Assembly (NCBI RefSeq): GCF_019059575.1
Contig: NW_024882772.1
Span: forward strand, 1-64,000
Direction of reading: 5' to 3'
Length of the DNA stretch: 64,000 bases
Source: Amphibalanus amphitrite
Lineage: Eukaryota; Arthropoda; Thecostraca; Balanomorpha; Balanidae
Shown here in pieces: positions 23,065 through 33,531 of this stretch (positions are counted from its first letter, which is position 1; the number at the start of each line of letters is the position of its first letter). The notes beneath the pieces are model-generated. The model saw only the letters and a list, made by a program, of their open reading frames with translations, ran no database searches and was not told the origin of the DNA. The position numbers were made by a program, and so were the translations under genes.

Positions 23065-23569
23065 TTAAAGGGACTATCCCACCTTCTAAAACGTTGTTAA
23101 AACCAGTTAAATTGTGCCCGACTTTATAGATTGGATGACCAGGAACACGGTTCTGGCATTTATTTTTCATTAAACATCTTAGGCTTCCCATATTCCAAAC
23201 ACAAACTTTCAAATATGTGACGTCACAGCCCAAAATTACCTCCTTCCCCAGGCCACATTACTGTCATAAAGCTGATTCTTTTTACTCTGTAGGCACCACA
23301 ACAAAGTTCAGACCAAGTTTTAAGCGATTTTTCAACGAACAAACCCATTTAAATCAGAATGACTAAACGAGGTGACGTCACACTAACGGTCGGGCCATGT
23401 TGAAGATAGGGCCTTGTACAAGGCCCATTTTCAAATGAAGGGAACGAATTTCTTCAACACCAAGAGGCCGCGGGGGTTGCAACCTAGATAGATAGTGGTT
23501 TCTGAACCTCGCCGCAAACTTGGCTATCTCAACTCAAACCCCATGTTAAAGGTGGGATAGTCCCTTTAA
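23065..23569. mobile_element. TTAA-flanked MITE carrying two CREs
   Basis: TTAAAGGGACTATCCCACC at the left is inverted at the right, ending CCCTTTAA. The TIRs are 21 bp including the TTAA, which suits a piggyBac-type insertion. It has no coding capacity. Two perfect TGACGTCA palindromes lie inside (23218-23225 and 23373-23380). A degraded copy of its right end is at 57057-57112. Confidence 0.75.
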
Positions 23570-23733
23570 TTGGTAATCGCATGGCCTACGCGATGCAATG
23601 TAACGGTAGTGATGCATAAAATTTATGAACAAGCTGAAGCTATTGATATAAGAAAAATCACTTGATCATATAAGTCATCGATCCTATTCACGTATCAGTG
23701 GTTCAGGGCCAGCATTGCTTTGCTGTTTCGCAG

Positions 23734-23830
23734 GAGCTCGAGCTGCGCATTGAGGCTCAGAAGCAGACTCTTCTCTCCAGGGACGAGAGTATAAAGAAGC
23801 TCCTGGAGATGCTGCAGCACAAAGGTCTCG
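23734..23830 (+). CDS. brp: brp exon C: conserved coiled coil before the splice choice
   Basis: Acceptor TTTCGCAG; 32 codons plus one base; donor GTGAGT at 23831. It encodes ELELRIEAQKQTLLSRDESI then KKLLEMLQHKGL, nearly identical to insect BRP and vertebrate ERC over KQTL..RDESIKKLLEMLQ. The last base is the first base of a Gly codon. Both exon D and exon E begin with two bases that complete Gly, so this exon is the shared donor. Confidence 0.92.
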
Positions 23831-24285
23831 GTGAGTCACGTATAGGGTATTGGTCGGCATATTGGCCACGTAAGGATGAAATGACTTTGATGAAAGGTCT
23901 GGGGCTGAAAATCTCATCTTGCTATCTTTTTCACGCATTTCCAATCACCTTTAATTGCAGACAGACACCGAATAGGAAAACCGATAATTTACATATTCCG
24001 TAGGTATTCCGCAGTCGACTAATCACGTAAAGATGCTGTGCACTGGAATGTACGGAACTACTCAGCTAATTACGAAATGTAGCACGAGGTTGACGAGAAC
24101 TTCTTCTGCTACCTGTACTTATTTCGCTAGGTAGGCTCATTGAATTGCTTTTAGGTTCTTGTGCCGTTTTGTATTTACAAGCAAGCCCATTTGATTACTC
24201 GCCTATTAACGTTGCATTTATTTTCTAGTTTATCGCTACGCTCGAGTTTAATACATCGCGCAAAACTAACGCTAATAGTAGTGTC

Positions 24286-24576
24286 ACTGACGCCCATTTT
24301 TTAACAAGTATGAGGCTAAATGGGACATCACTGACGTTGACAGTGGTATAGGTACTGACACTGAAGTCAACCATTACTGCACTGATGGACTCACGTTGAC
24401 GTGGCATCACTGACACTGATGGTGCCTCACTGACGTTGATCCGGCTGACACTGATGGCGTACGCAACACTGACGCTGACGTGACTGACGCCAACACTGAC
24501 GTGGCTGACGGTGCCGCTGACGGTGAGCCGGCTGAAGCCGAGCGGCACTGACGGCTGAAGTCCAGCGGACCTGACG
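24286..24576 (+). promoter_or_regulatory. Array of about 14 CTGAC motifs upstream of exon D
   Basis: CTGAC, the core of the animal branch-point consensus, occurs about 14 times in 290 bases on the transcribed strand, often as CACTGACG. The last copy (24571-24575) places its A 24 bases before the exon D acceptor AG, an ideal branch-point distance. It may be a simple-sequence expansion of a real branch point. A regulatory role in choosing exon D is inference. Confidence 0.5.
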
Positions 24577-24598
24577 GCTACAGTCGTCTGTCCTGCAG

Positions 24599-24657
24599 GC
24601 CAACAGGAGGAGGTGCTTCTGGCGCAGCAGCAGGCGCAGACGGCCGCTCACAAGCAG
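24599..24657 (+). CDS. brp: brp exon D: BRP-type short cassette
   Basis: Acceptor TCCTGCAG. With the base from exon C it encodes GQQEEVLLAQQQAQTAAHKQ, a Gln-rich helix that corresponds to the short Glu/Gln-rich segment at this point in insect BRP. It starts in phase 1 and ends in phase 0 at a weak donor (CAG|GTGCTG), so it joins exon G in frame but cannot join exon E in frame. The 3' border is the least certain part. Confidence 0.7.
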
Positions 24658-25606
24658 GTGCTGCCGCTCACCAGTGCTGGTGTCCTGTGTAGTAGTGGTG
24701 CAGTAGTGCCGCCTGCCTGCCTGTCTGTCTGCGAGACTTCCCCTCCCCGCCCGTCCAGCCCCGCCCCACCCGCCCCAACGGCCGAATGGAGACTTATCTA
24801 TATTAGCTAGCCCGCGACTGACCACAGGTAGCCAGTTCGCTGGGAGCCCCCTGACTGAGTGGCTCGTAATTGCAGAGTTATGTCAAGCGCAGCTCTGGTT
24901 TGTGACCGCTGGGAGGCAGGTAAGCGGTCATCGCAAACATCTCCACAACAGTGCAGTGCACTTATGCAGGCGGCAAACTGCCTCTTAACCCCGGCACCTG
25001 GCCACATGTAGCGCCTGTGCTTGCTTTCGATGAATTTCCGCGCAGTGTCACGCTGGCCGCCCGGAGAAGCGTTCACTTATGGTACGCCAATTTCCGCCCC
25101 CGGCACCGGCCGCACCCGACGGTGGGAGCGGCCGGCAGTCCCACCGGGACCGTGGCCGCTGTCTCTAGCGACGGAGAGCTGAAGGAGGCGTCGGGCTCCC
25201 CTGGCGCAGAGCTTACCTGCGGCTCCCGTTCCGCACGCAATCGCTGATTGAAGCTAGTGAATCATGGTACAAATTTTCCTCGTAAATCAGAGTTGCTGCT
25301 GTATTCGCTAGCAAAGATCATCTCTGGGCCTAAAATTAATGAAAAATGATGCTGGATAATTCAAGGGAAAGCGGGTCCAGCGCTTTGAGCTATGTCACAC
25401 AGGGTGCGGACGGGGCTGATGTCGCACTGCTTGTTCAACATCCAACTATAACTACCTTTCCTCCCACTAACTCTACATGTTTGCACCGCTCGGGGCGCGT
25501 CACGCCGGCCCGCTAACACCCCGGCACCGGCTCTGGTGCGTCGGACACCGCCGACCCTGCAGGGGCCACCCGGCTGACCCGGCCTGCGCATGCCTGCCCG
25601 TTTTAG
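24658..25606. other. Intron between exons D and E
   Basis: GC-rich around 25080-25240 and 25480-25600. No further exon can be supported; long frames here have no family match and no splice borders. Confidence 0.5.
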
Positions 25607-25740
25607 GTGGTAAAGCGTTGCCCCAGGAGTGTCTGGCCAACATGCGCACCCAGTCGGATCTGGCCGAGGCCGAGGCACGCATCGCTCACCTCGTCTCCGT
25701 GCTCGGCGAGCGAGACATTGAGCTAGACAATGCGCGACAA
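25607..25740 (+). CDS. brp: brp exon E: ERC-type cassette, part 1
   Basis: Acceptor CCCGTTTTAG, donor GTAAGT. The first two bases complete the Gly codon begun in exon C. It encodes GKALPQECLANMRTQSDLAE then AEARIAHLVSVLGERDIELD, ending NARQ, phase 0. This corresponds in position and pattern to the vertebrate ERC segment with AEAE..L.HLE..L..KE, which insect BRP lacks. It begins in phase 1 and therefore cannot follow exon D. Confidence 0.85.
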
Positions 25741-26330
25741 GTAAGTGGCGACTGGAGCGCCCGCGACGGCCCGGCATGCGCGCCCCGCTCGGCCCGTAGT
25801 GTCCCGAGGTCGGGAGGGAGGAGGCAACTCTCTCGGTGGTGAAATCAGAGCCAGTAGCCCGCCTGTGTTGGTTGGTAGATAAGACGAAATTGGGTAGCTG
25901 AGATGATGAATGTGGAATGCATCAAGTAATCGGGACAGGTCCAGTAGATCCCAAGGCGTTATGGTCAGGTCGCGGCCGCAAATGAGTTTATGTTTTGTTT
26001 ATTTCTTATTGTTGTTAAAAGTGTCAAGTTATTAAAACTAAATATGTATCTGGTTTCTTGTGTTCCCACGAGATTTGTTTAATTACTTAGAATTTGTGTT
26101 GCTTTTATCTGTCGGGAAATACCGTTGCATTATGTTCCCTTCACTTATCAATTTCAATCGTAAGAAACGTAGCGTACTATGTATTCAAACAAATAAGGTC
26201 AAAGATCCTGGACGCACATCTTCGGATATGTTCCTTTTGTTGACTGTGTTTCTTCTGTACATACACTGCACCGTTTCGCCGTAAAGTCGGGCGGCCCACG
26301 GCGTTTGACCGCGTCGCGTGGCCCCTATAG

Positions 26331-26600
26331 GAGCTGGACAACTACATAGACCAGTACCGCCGACTTCAGGCGGAAATACAGCAGAAGCTCAGCCAAAACC
26401 CCACCACGCTGACTGGTATCCTGGAGGTCAAAGACAGACGCATTGAGAGTCTCGAGCAGGAGGTAGCGCGCCTGGACTCGGAGCTGGGAAGGGCTCAGGA
26501 GGAGCAGCTGAGTGGACGCGACTCGCGCGCGCCCACCGGCTCGCCCAGAGCCCCCGGGGCCGGCGGCCTCGAGCACGAAAAGAAACTGCTCAAGGATAAA
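26331..26600 (+). CDS. brp: brp exon F: ERC-type cassette, part 2
   Basis: Acceptor CCCCTATAG, donor GTAAGT, 90 codons, phase 0 at both ends. It opens ELDNYIDQYRRLQAEIQQKL, has the block LEVKDRRIESLEQEVARLD (like ERC EMKD.KI.SLER), a Ser/Pro-rich linker (SRAPTGSPRAPGAGG), then HEKKLLKDK leading into exon G. The frame has no suitable Met and is easily overlooked. With E it forms a 135-codon alternative to the 20-codon exon D. Confidence 0.85.
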
Positions 26601-27264
26601 GTAAGTGCGCCGGAAGTGAGCGGGCTGTGCAGAAACCGCTAACCGCCACTGCACGGCCAGTGGAAACGCTTCTGTCCGCCGGATCGGCGGCAGGCGGCTT
26701 TTTGCCCGGGTGCTTATTTTTCTGTCGCTGATGTGTAAATACAGAATGGAGTGTGTTACGAATGAATGACGTGCTGGTGTAGCACGCTACATCTTGAACA
26801 TTTAACGTAGTATCTTTTCGGCACGGCTCGGTCCGGCAGTCCCTCTCCCTCGCAGTCCGGCCACACGCCTAGCCTCGCTTTCCCACACCCAATTCCCCCC
26901 CCCCCCCCCCAGTTCCCCTAATCTATCACTGTCCGCACAGAATGGGCAGCCGTTAAACTCCCATTAAGACGCGCGCTTTTGGAGACAGCTACCGCAGGAT
27001 GAACGATTCGAACCCCAACAAGTAACAGCTGGATCAGTAACATTGTCAACAGCTCATGGACCCACGCCGAGGACAGATAACGGCTGGGAGCGCTGGATCA
27101 GTAAGATATGTCAACAGATCATGGAGCAGTGTCAAGGATGGATGCCGGCTGGAGCACACAGCCTCCTTTGTCGGGTACAGCAGCCCAGGGTGAAAGACCC
27201 TGGCAAAACAACCGGGTGACCGACCTCACAATGGCCTCATGAGGTAGTTCCAGAGATCTCCGCA
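26601..27264. other. Intron F-G, first part
   Basis: Pyrimidine-rich stretch with a C homopolymer (26895-26912). Two imperfect repeats of AGCTGGATCAGTAA...GTCAACAG(A/C)TCATGGA occur at 27026-27060 and 27090-27124. No exon. Confidence 0.5.
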
Positions 27265-27660
27265 GAGGAAGAAGGCGCTGACTTACGGCCACACCCGGGC
27301 CAGTGGGCGGAGCAAGAGTGACGTCACAAGGGGCGTTGCCGGCAGACGAAACGGAAGGAAACAAAAGTTTGAATAAAATGAAATTGAAGAACCAAAATTA
27401 AAACTCGAAAATCACAAACCTTTCGGGGATTGTTTTATGCCAGCGATTACTAAAATGATAAAGCACTCAACACGAAGACGATTCGACGGCCAAAAATTGC
27501 AGGCACAGAGGAGCAAGGTGACTAAACAGGACAGAGGGCGCCATCTTACGGCCCCACCCACCAGAAGAAGGCAGAGGAAGATGACGTCGCAAGGGCGTGG
27601 CAGTCACCCCTCCCCCCCCCAACTATAAAAGGGTGCGCCACCCAACCAGAGAGAGAATCA
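27265..27660 (+). promoter_or_regulatory. Candidate internal promoter with CREs and TATA box
   Basis: A diverged module occurs twice: CTTACGGCC.CACCC...GAG..TGACGTC.CAAGGG..G at about 27280-27345 and 27545-27605. The first holds a perfect CRE (27319-27326) and the second a near CRE (27582-27589). TATAAAAG follows at 27624-27631, and a plausible start (ATCACAGTCG) is about 30-36 bp further. It lies on the brp strand, upstream of exon G. It could instead be a solo promoter of an unrecognised element. Confidence 0.45.
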
Positions 27661-27836
27661 CAGTCGAGCAGCCGAGAGTCACAGTCCACAGCTGGAGCCG
27701 GAGACGCCATCTGGAGGCCGCCGTCAGTCCGGGGTCACCCGCGAGAAGCCTCTTCAGTTCGAGTGATCAGAACCGAGGACAGTAGCCGACGCTTGTGACC
27801 ACACTGAGAAGCGGAAGCGCAGAGAAACTCCAGAAT
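27660..27836 (+). other. brp: Candidate alternative 5' leader exon of brp
   Basis: From the predicted start to a GTGAGT donor at 27837 there is not a single ATG in 177 bases, as a 5' leader should be. Joined to exon G, the first in-frame Met is at 32623 (DIMALTAKLK). That would give a protein lacking the N-terminal blocks, comparable in principle to the short insect BRP isoform. Only sequence signals support this. Confidence 0.4.
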
Positions 27837-30800
27837 GTGAGTGTTGTTGAAAAGTCTGCTCAATCCCAATCCTTGACCCCCCCCCCCTCTGCCCGGTTGC
27901 CGTGCCGTGACGACTGCCAAACATTTTCGGTTGCCATAAAATGCACTCTCAATTGGAATTGGAAAACTTAAATTACTTTGAGCTTATTGGTCCAGACACC
28001 CTAGTAGCATATTAGGATCTGAATTTCGAAGTCATGTCAGAGTCGCCAGCAAACCGTTATTGTCAGTTGGAGTTCACGATTAGGCCCAGAGCGAGAGGCT
28101 AAAATTTGAATAAGCAGCTCATGGTCACGAACGTTGAGATTGATGACTGGATGTGTGACAGCGTTGAAATGTCTTTGTCTTCGGTCAAGCTGGTTCGTTC
28201 GATTTATTATGGGCGATGGCCAGGTGCGTTTTGAGGTTGGAACGTTTGTGAAATTAAGGGTTTAGATTCGTGCTGTACTCACTAAAAGTTGCATTGCGAA
28301 ATCATTGGTAATATTGCTGTAGGAATTAATTGCGAAGTCGAAATCAATTATAGAACAGGTAAATACGGTTGAAAGGGAATGTAATGTTTTAAGGTGGCGA
28401 CTGATTCATGCGATCGATCTATGAATATGGCTATGAGTTATGGTTTCCGACAGATACGAATGCTTGAGCTTACGGCGGAATTTCTTCTGTTACTTAGGTG
28501 CAGAGTTGCGAGCAGTGGTTTGAGGTTGACGGTTTGACACTTAGCGACTTTAGATGGTCACTTTGCGTCATTGAAATTGCGAAATGTCGAGTAACAGGTA
28601 GATGTAGAATTGTTTGTGGTTAGAACTAATATGCGACTAATATAGGTGCCGATCGTTGTGCTTTTGTAGAATAAATACTAGAAAGGACCACCTTTGTTGG
28701 GGAACGATTAAATGGGACAGGAATTTAATTTAAAAAAAAACTTACGTTGAATGGAGCTGATGAGATGTCGAACAGGGAGATATTGCAGCGATATTTTACC
28801 AAATTCACACTCACTGACACATCCGGTGAATCCACCCGGCCAGAAGAGACAACACGCACGAGCATTGCACCGCGAGTGATGACGCGCCCATCGCGGCGTG
28901 GCCTTGACTGACTGTCGACGCGACGCCAGCCGGCGGCCAGTATCGTCGCTCTCGACGCGGGCGTTGAGCCGCCAGAGGGCGTAAAAAGCAGCCACAACAG
29001 GGGCAGTGGGTTAGCCGTAATTGGGGCGCGGGCGGTAGGTGAAGGTCATTGTATATAGGAGCATGGTTAGTTGTGGAAAGTTGCAACGGGGTAAGAACGT
29101 AAACAGTTAATGCATAATTTTAAATATGACATGCTATTTGATATTTAGGACTGCACTTCGTTTGATGCGCATTGTTTACTGCTAATAGGATGATTTAAAA
29201 TAGATTCCCTATGAAAGGCTAGGGACCCTATGACAATATTCTGGCACTCTATAAAGATAATTTGTTTAGGTAACTAGTAGCCCATCAGAAGCTATCGAAC
29301 GAGTTTCAAGGAGTCATTTCCGTTTGAGCATTCAGCAATTCACTATGATACGGTGGAACACAACCAGACGACAGATCGGTGCGTACTAATTGGTTCTAGA
29401 TCATCTGATGAAATCAAGAGCGGTTCAAGGTCTGCTAGGATTGTATACGAGAACTGATGATTAGGTTCACGCGTGCAGCAGCAATTAGGACTTGAGATTA
29501 CGATTAGATGCGTTTCTGTTATTCGCGTTCTTGAGAGTTAGCGCCAATAATTACTCCACCAATATTGGCACAGGGCATTGTGAGGCACAGACGGCTTGTT
29601 TGCCCGCCTCCTATGGCGTAACGTTTACCAGCATGACTGTATGAGACACAGATGCACTTCTCTAAACCCAAGTCCAGACCGGAATAATAAGAGGGACACA
29701 CCGTCACGTACGCAGGGCATATGCACGTTTTCCGCCAGTGGTACCGGCCACTGTTAGTTTTCCCGCTTAGGTAACACTGGGTGAGAAGGCAGTGAGAGGT
29801 TTCTACGGCAGGGGGAAGGGGAAGATTGGCACAGTGTGCAGTGGAGAGTAAGTTATGCCAAAGGCAAGAAGCCGAGGGTCAGGGGTGAGTCACCCAAAAG
29901 TGCGGATAAGGCGAGCCGTAGTGTCCCGAATAAGTCCTCATACTTAGTTTGTAAAGGTACCTTAATCGGTACTGGACAGCCTCAGGGGAGGGAAGAATGT
30001 ACTCCAGGACACGTAAGGCCTTGAAGAGTAAATCCCATGGTTTAAGGAGAGTTCCTGAGGAGAGTTCCAGGATATGAACGGTGGTCCCTGGGTCGTGAAC
30101 GGGAATGTTACACGCGGACCGGAAGAGGGCATAGGTAATCTCTCCCGGATAGAGAGATAAGTCGGATATAAATCGTGTATGTGTGTACTATAAGTCTATC
30201 GGACGTGTAGTGAATCCCATAAATTAGTAGGGTGGATATTGGTGCAATTATTCTGGACGGCCCTGCGATAAGTATCTTTGTCGCCGGTTAGCGGAGCATG
30301 CACTGGATTTCGGAAAGAGACATTTATCTCGCCGGGGAGACCATGGTTTGTAAGACGCCTAACACTATCGGAGGGAATTTCGGGGGCTACCAATTAAATT
30401 TGGGTGAATACATGAAATGTGAACGTAATGCGAGCAAGGGTGTGAGAATGATGACGCATGAATCTTAGAGTAAGGCCGATAGGAATTTGGTAGAGTTCGG
30501 TTACGGCAGTCGAACAAATGATTCTTGAGGGCAACTTAAAACTAGCAACGCTAATACGAACTAAGTGGGCAATTTTCGTAATGGGGAGGCCAGTGATATA
30601 GGGATGGGTGACTGGACGAATGATCACATTCAATTAATCAATGTAATTACCACCCATAAGTTTGGCAGTGGTCATCGGGACTTCGAATGCCCTGTCCTTC
30701 ACCTGCCCATCTGTGCCGCAAACCCAGCTGATCGGATCCCGTTATCCCTAATCCGAGCAGCGAAGAAGCATCTCGTGCATCATGGTCTATACAATGAACA

Positions 30801-30866
30801 GAATCATCAAGCCTCTAAATTAAAAAGCATCTTCCATCAGATGCATTTGTACGCAAGGTGGATACT
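27837..30866. other. Long intron upstream of exon G, no gene
   Basis: Moderately AT-rich single-copy-looking DNA. Short frames on both strands (for example near 28710-29086 and 30196-30633) match nothing I recognise and lack splice or start context. Confidence 0.5.
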
Positions 30867-30955
30867 TACATCTCTATCCGGTGGATCTCATCTATCTCAG
30901 GATCTCATCACTATCTGGATCTCTCACTAGATCTATCTCGGGATCTCTTCAACGA
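30867..30955. repeat. Degenerate GGATCTC-type short tandem repeat
   Basis: ATCTCxxTATCTCxGGATCTC motifs recur about seven times in 90 bases. A small cryptic repeat. Confidence 0.5.
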
Positions 30956-32577
30956 CTCTCAAGCTCCCCTGTTCTACCAGCTCTACTATCGAGTTCCTTC
31001 CAGCAGCGAATCTCTTTTCTGCTACACCGCCGAACAGCAGTGGACCGCGCTGTTTGATGAACCTCAAGATGCAGCTCTTTTTATTTCTGTACTTTTCCTT
31101 CCCTTCATTCCCTTGCTACACTGGCCAGCTGCAATCGCGTCTTCGAATGTGTGGCCACACGTTCCTTCTATTTAGAATAATATAGGTAGATTTATGCTTC
31201 AAAAATAACTAACCCTCATCAGAACCAGAACAAGGAACATGTCGCATGTTTCTTCGATTCAGGATATAGTATATCGTAGCCCCATGCAGTTGAAATCACT
31301 AACCCGCATCGGAATAAGACAAGTTTAGCGACTCCCACCTACCTTCTGTCGAAAGTCATTGTCTTTTAGCCCTTTGATCCAAACAATACCTAGTTGCCTT
31401 CATTTAATATTTCTAGGTAATAAATTCAGTAAATTCATCATATATCTTAGTTACATCGTCCGCCGATATATCTCCCCACCAGCGATAATGCGTGGTATAA
31501 CTGCGCCTGCAGCGCTAATGGTTTACAGTAATGGACGGTAACTCGATAAATGGGCAACTGATTTTACCCGTTGGTAGACAGGACTAATTCCAGCACAACA
31601 ATGTGAAGTGTCTACTATTGAAAGGCGACCTGCGTCTATTTAGTTTACAATGGGCCATCGATAATAATTTAGTGCTGAGTGAGCACTAAGCAACTACATA
31701 CATATGGTATGAAAAGGTGGATCATTTACGGTTAATTCGCCTACAGTTCCAAAAAGCATACCTTTTTGTCGGGCCATTTACGAGACAAACGTGCAGTATT
31801 CGAGACGTGGGGTTGTGTTCCGCCGAATGTCTACCTCCGAGACACGTTTAGCTGGAAGTGGTAAACGGTGTCTAATTCCTCAAAATGATGTTGAACACTT
31901 ATCTAGTGTAGCATGTTTGCAAGTGTCATTGACGAGGTTGGCACGAATGACACAACGTTGTAAAAAGCATGCTTACCTTAGCTTGCATGGCCTTTGATGC
32001 TCACATATAATATCTGACAGGAGCATATCCTTGCATCAATCCTGCTTTTTGTGTTTGGTGTTCTCTTGTAAGATTCATAGAATGTGCTTGCAATCATTCA
32101 CTGGGTGATCGTTGATGAGCGCGAAGAAATGGAAGTGATCAGATAAGTAGGCGACTGTTGACTTAAGCTAGCTTGACGGCTGCACTTTGAAAAAAGGTTT
32201 GTCCTCGTATGTTATTTAATGTAACACAAGTTATCAATGTATCATACTGCGGGACATAAAGCTGTGTAAATACATATCATTCCACTGGTATGTCACTTCC
32301 TTCTCATCTGATCTTTATGAAAATCCCAAATAACATTGGTTGTGACAAATTTTAGCGTAGGCACTAGCCTGCTTTCGAGTGGGTCACCTCTCACAACTCA
32401 GGATCTTCATCAGCAAGTCGCAGACGGAAACAGATCAATAAACAAATTCACGAGCATTAGCTGCAGCTCTGTGCCCGGGATCACCGACCCGGGGCTGCCA
32501 CTGTCCCCTGGGGTCCCTCCCTTACCGCCAGCACTCCAGTCCTGCAGGGACCGGTCATAACCAGCGTCTCGTTGCAG
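30956..32577. other. Intron before exon G, no gene
   Basis: No exon, RNA or mobile element recognised; AT-rich. Confidence 0.5.
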
Positions 32578-32745
32578 TACGACGAGGCTCGTGCCGAACT
32601 GCAGCGCCGCGATCAGGACATCATGGCGCTGACGGCCAAGCTGAAGACGCAGGAGGAGCAGCAGCACGATTACCAGCGCCACATCGCCGTCCTCAAGGAG
32701 TCCCTCTGCGCCAAGGAGGAGCACTACAACATGCTCCAGGCTGAT
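32578..32745 (+). CDS. brp: brp exon G: highly conserved coiled coil
   Basis: Acceptor TCGTTGCAG, donor GTGAGT, 56 codons, phase 0. It encodes YDEARAELQRRDQDIMALTA then DYQRHIAVLKESLCAKEEHY and NMLQAD. The HI.VLKESL.AKE block is shared by all BRP and ERC proteins and anchors the alignment. Both internal cassettes (D or E+F) must splice here. Confidence 0.95.
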
Positions 32746-32874
32746 GTGAGTTACCTGGTTACGCTTCTCTGCAGACGTGACCGATTAGACACAAATTTCA
32801 TTACAGTTTAAAAAGTGCTTATTGCTCCTGTAGGTCCCTATCACGACTGATGGTCCTGCCGTCTCCTCCCTTAG

Positions 32875-33042
32875 GTTGAGGAGCTTCGACAGCGCCTGGA
32901 GGAAAAGAATCGCACAATCGACAAGAAGACGCAGTCAGCTCTTCAAGCTTCACAGGAGCGCAACAGGCTCAGCGGCGAGCTGAACGAAGTGCGCGACCAT
33001 CTCGACATCAAGGAGCGGAAAATTAACGTCCTGCAGCGAAAG
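32875..33042 (+). CDS. brp: brp exon H: coiled coil
   Basis: Acceptor CTCCCTTAG, donor GTAAGC, 56 codons, phase 0. It encodes VEELRQRLEEKNRTIDKKTQ, then ERNRLSGELNEVRDHLDIKE, then RKINVLQRK. The D(I/V)KERKINVLQ.K motif is conserved between ERC and BRP. Confidence 0.95.
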
Positions 33043-33531
33043 GTAAGCGGGCGTATTCGATACTAACTATGATACCGCCATCCTTGAACCACTTATCTTT
33101 CCCTGTGAAGTAAAGAATAAAAACTCCATCCTAAGATCCTCCGCCACTCGCGGCACTCGTGGTTCAACTACCCCAATATACAAGGAAACGTGACCTATCG
33201 CGACATCACAACTCTGTATGGACCGAACGAGTCTGGTGAAGGGTGAAGACATTCATTGCATCCCAGCTTCAACTTGGCCTGACTCTTTTTTATCTTGAAA
33301 CTAACAGCAGTTTCCTTGTGCAAGTTATTACTAACTGACTAACAAATCTAATATTAGGTATCATATATCAGCTCTCTTGCATCTCTTCTAACATTAACCT
33401 CTGCAAGTAAACCTCCGTCTTGTGAATTTCCCTCTGATCGGACCAATCACACTTACCACACTTTCCGTCTCTTATCTTCTCTGTTCTAACACGTGTGCCC
33501 ACCTCGTCCTTCTCTAACGCTGCTTGGGAAG
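33043..33531. other. Intron H-I
   Basis: No gene; ends in a pyrimidine-rich tract and a weak acceptor (GCTTGGGAAG). Confidence 0.6.

Noticed and set aside
24225-24548. 107-codon minus-strand frame of Ser/Val repeats
   Set aside because: It is the translation of the CTGAC array, not a protein-coding repeat.
26990-27030. B-box-like GGGTTCGAATC on the minus strand as a tRNA gene
   Set aside because: No A box or cloverleaf could be formed at the required distance.
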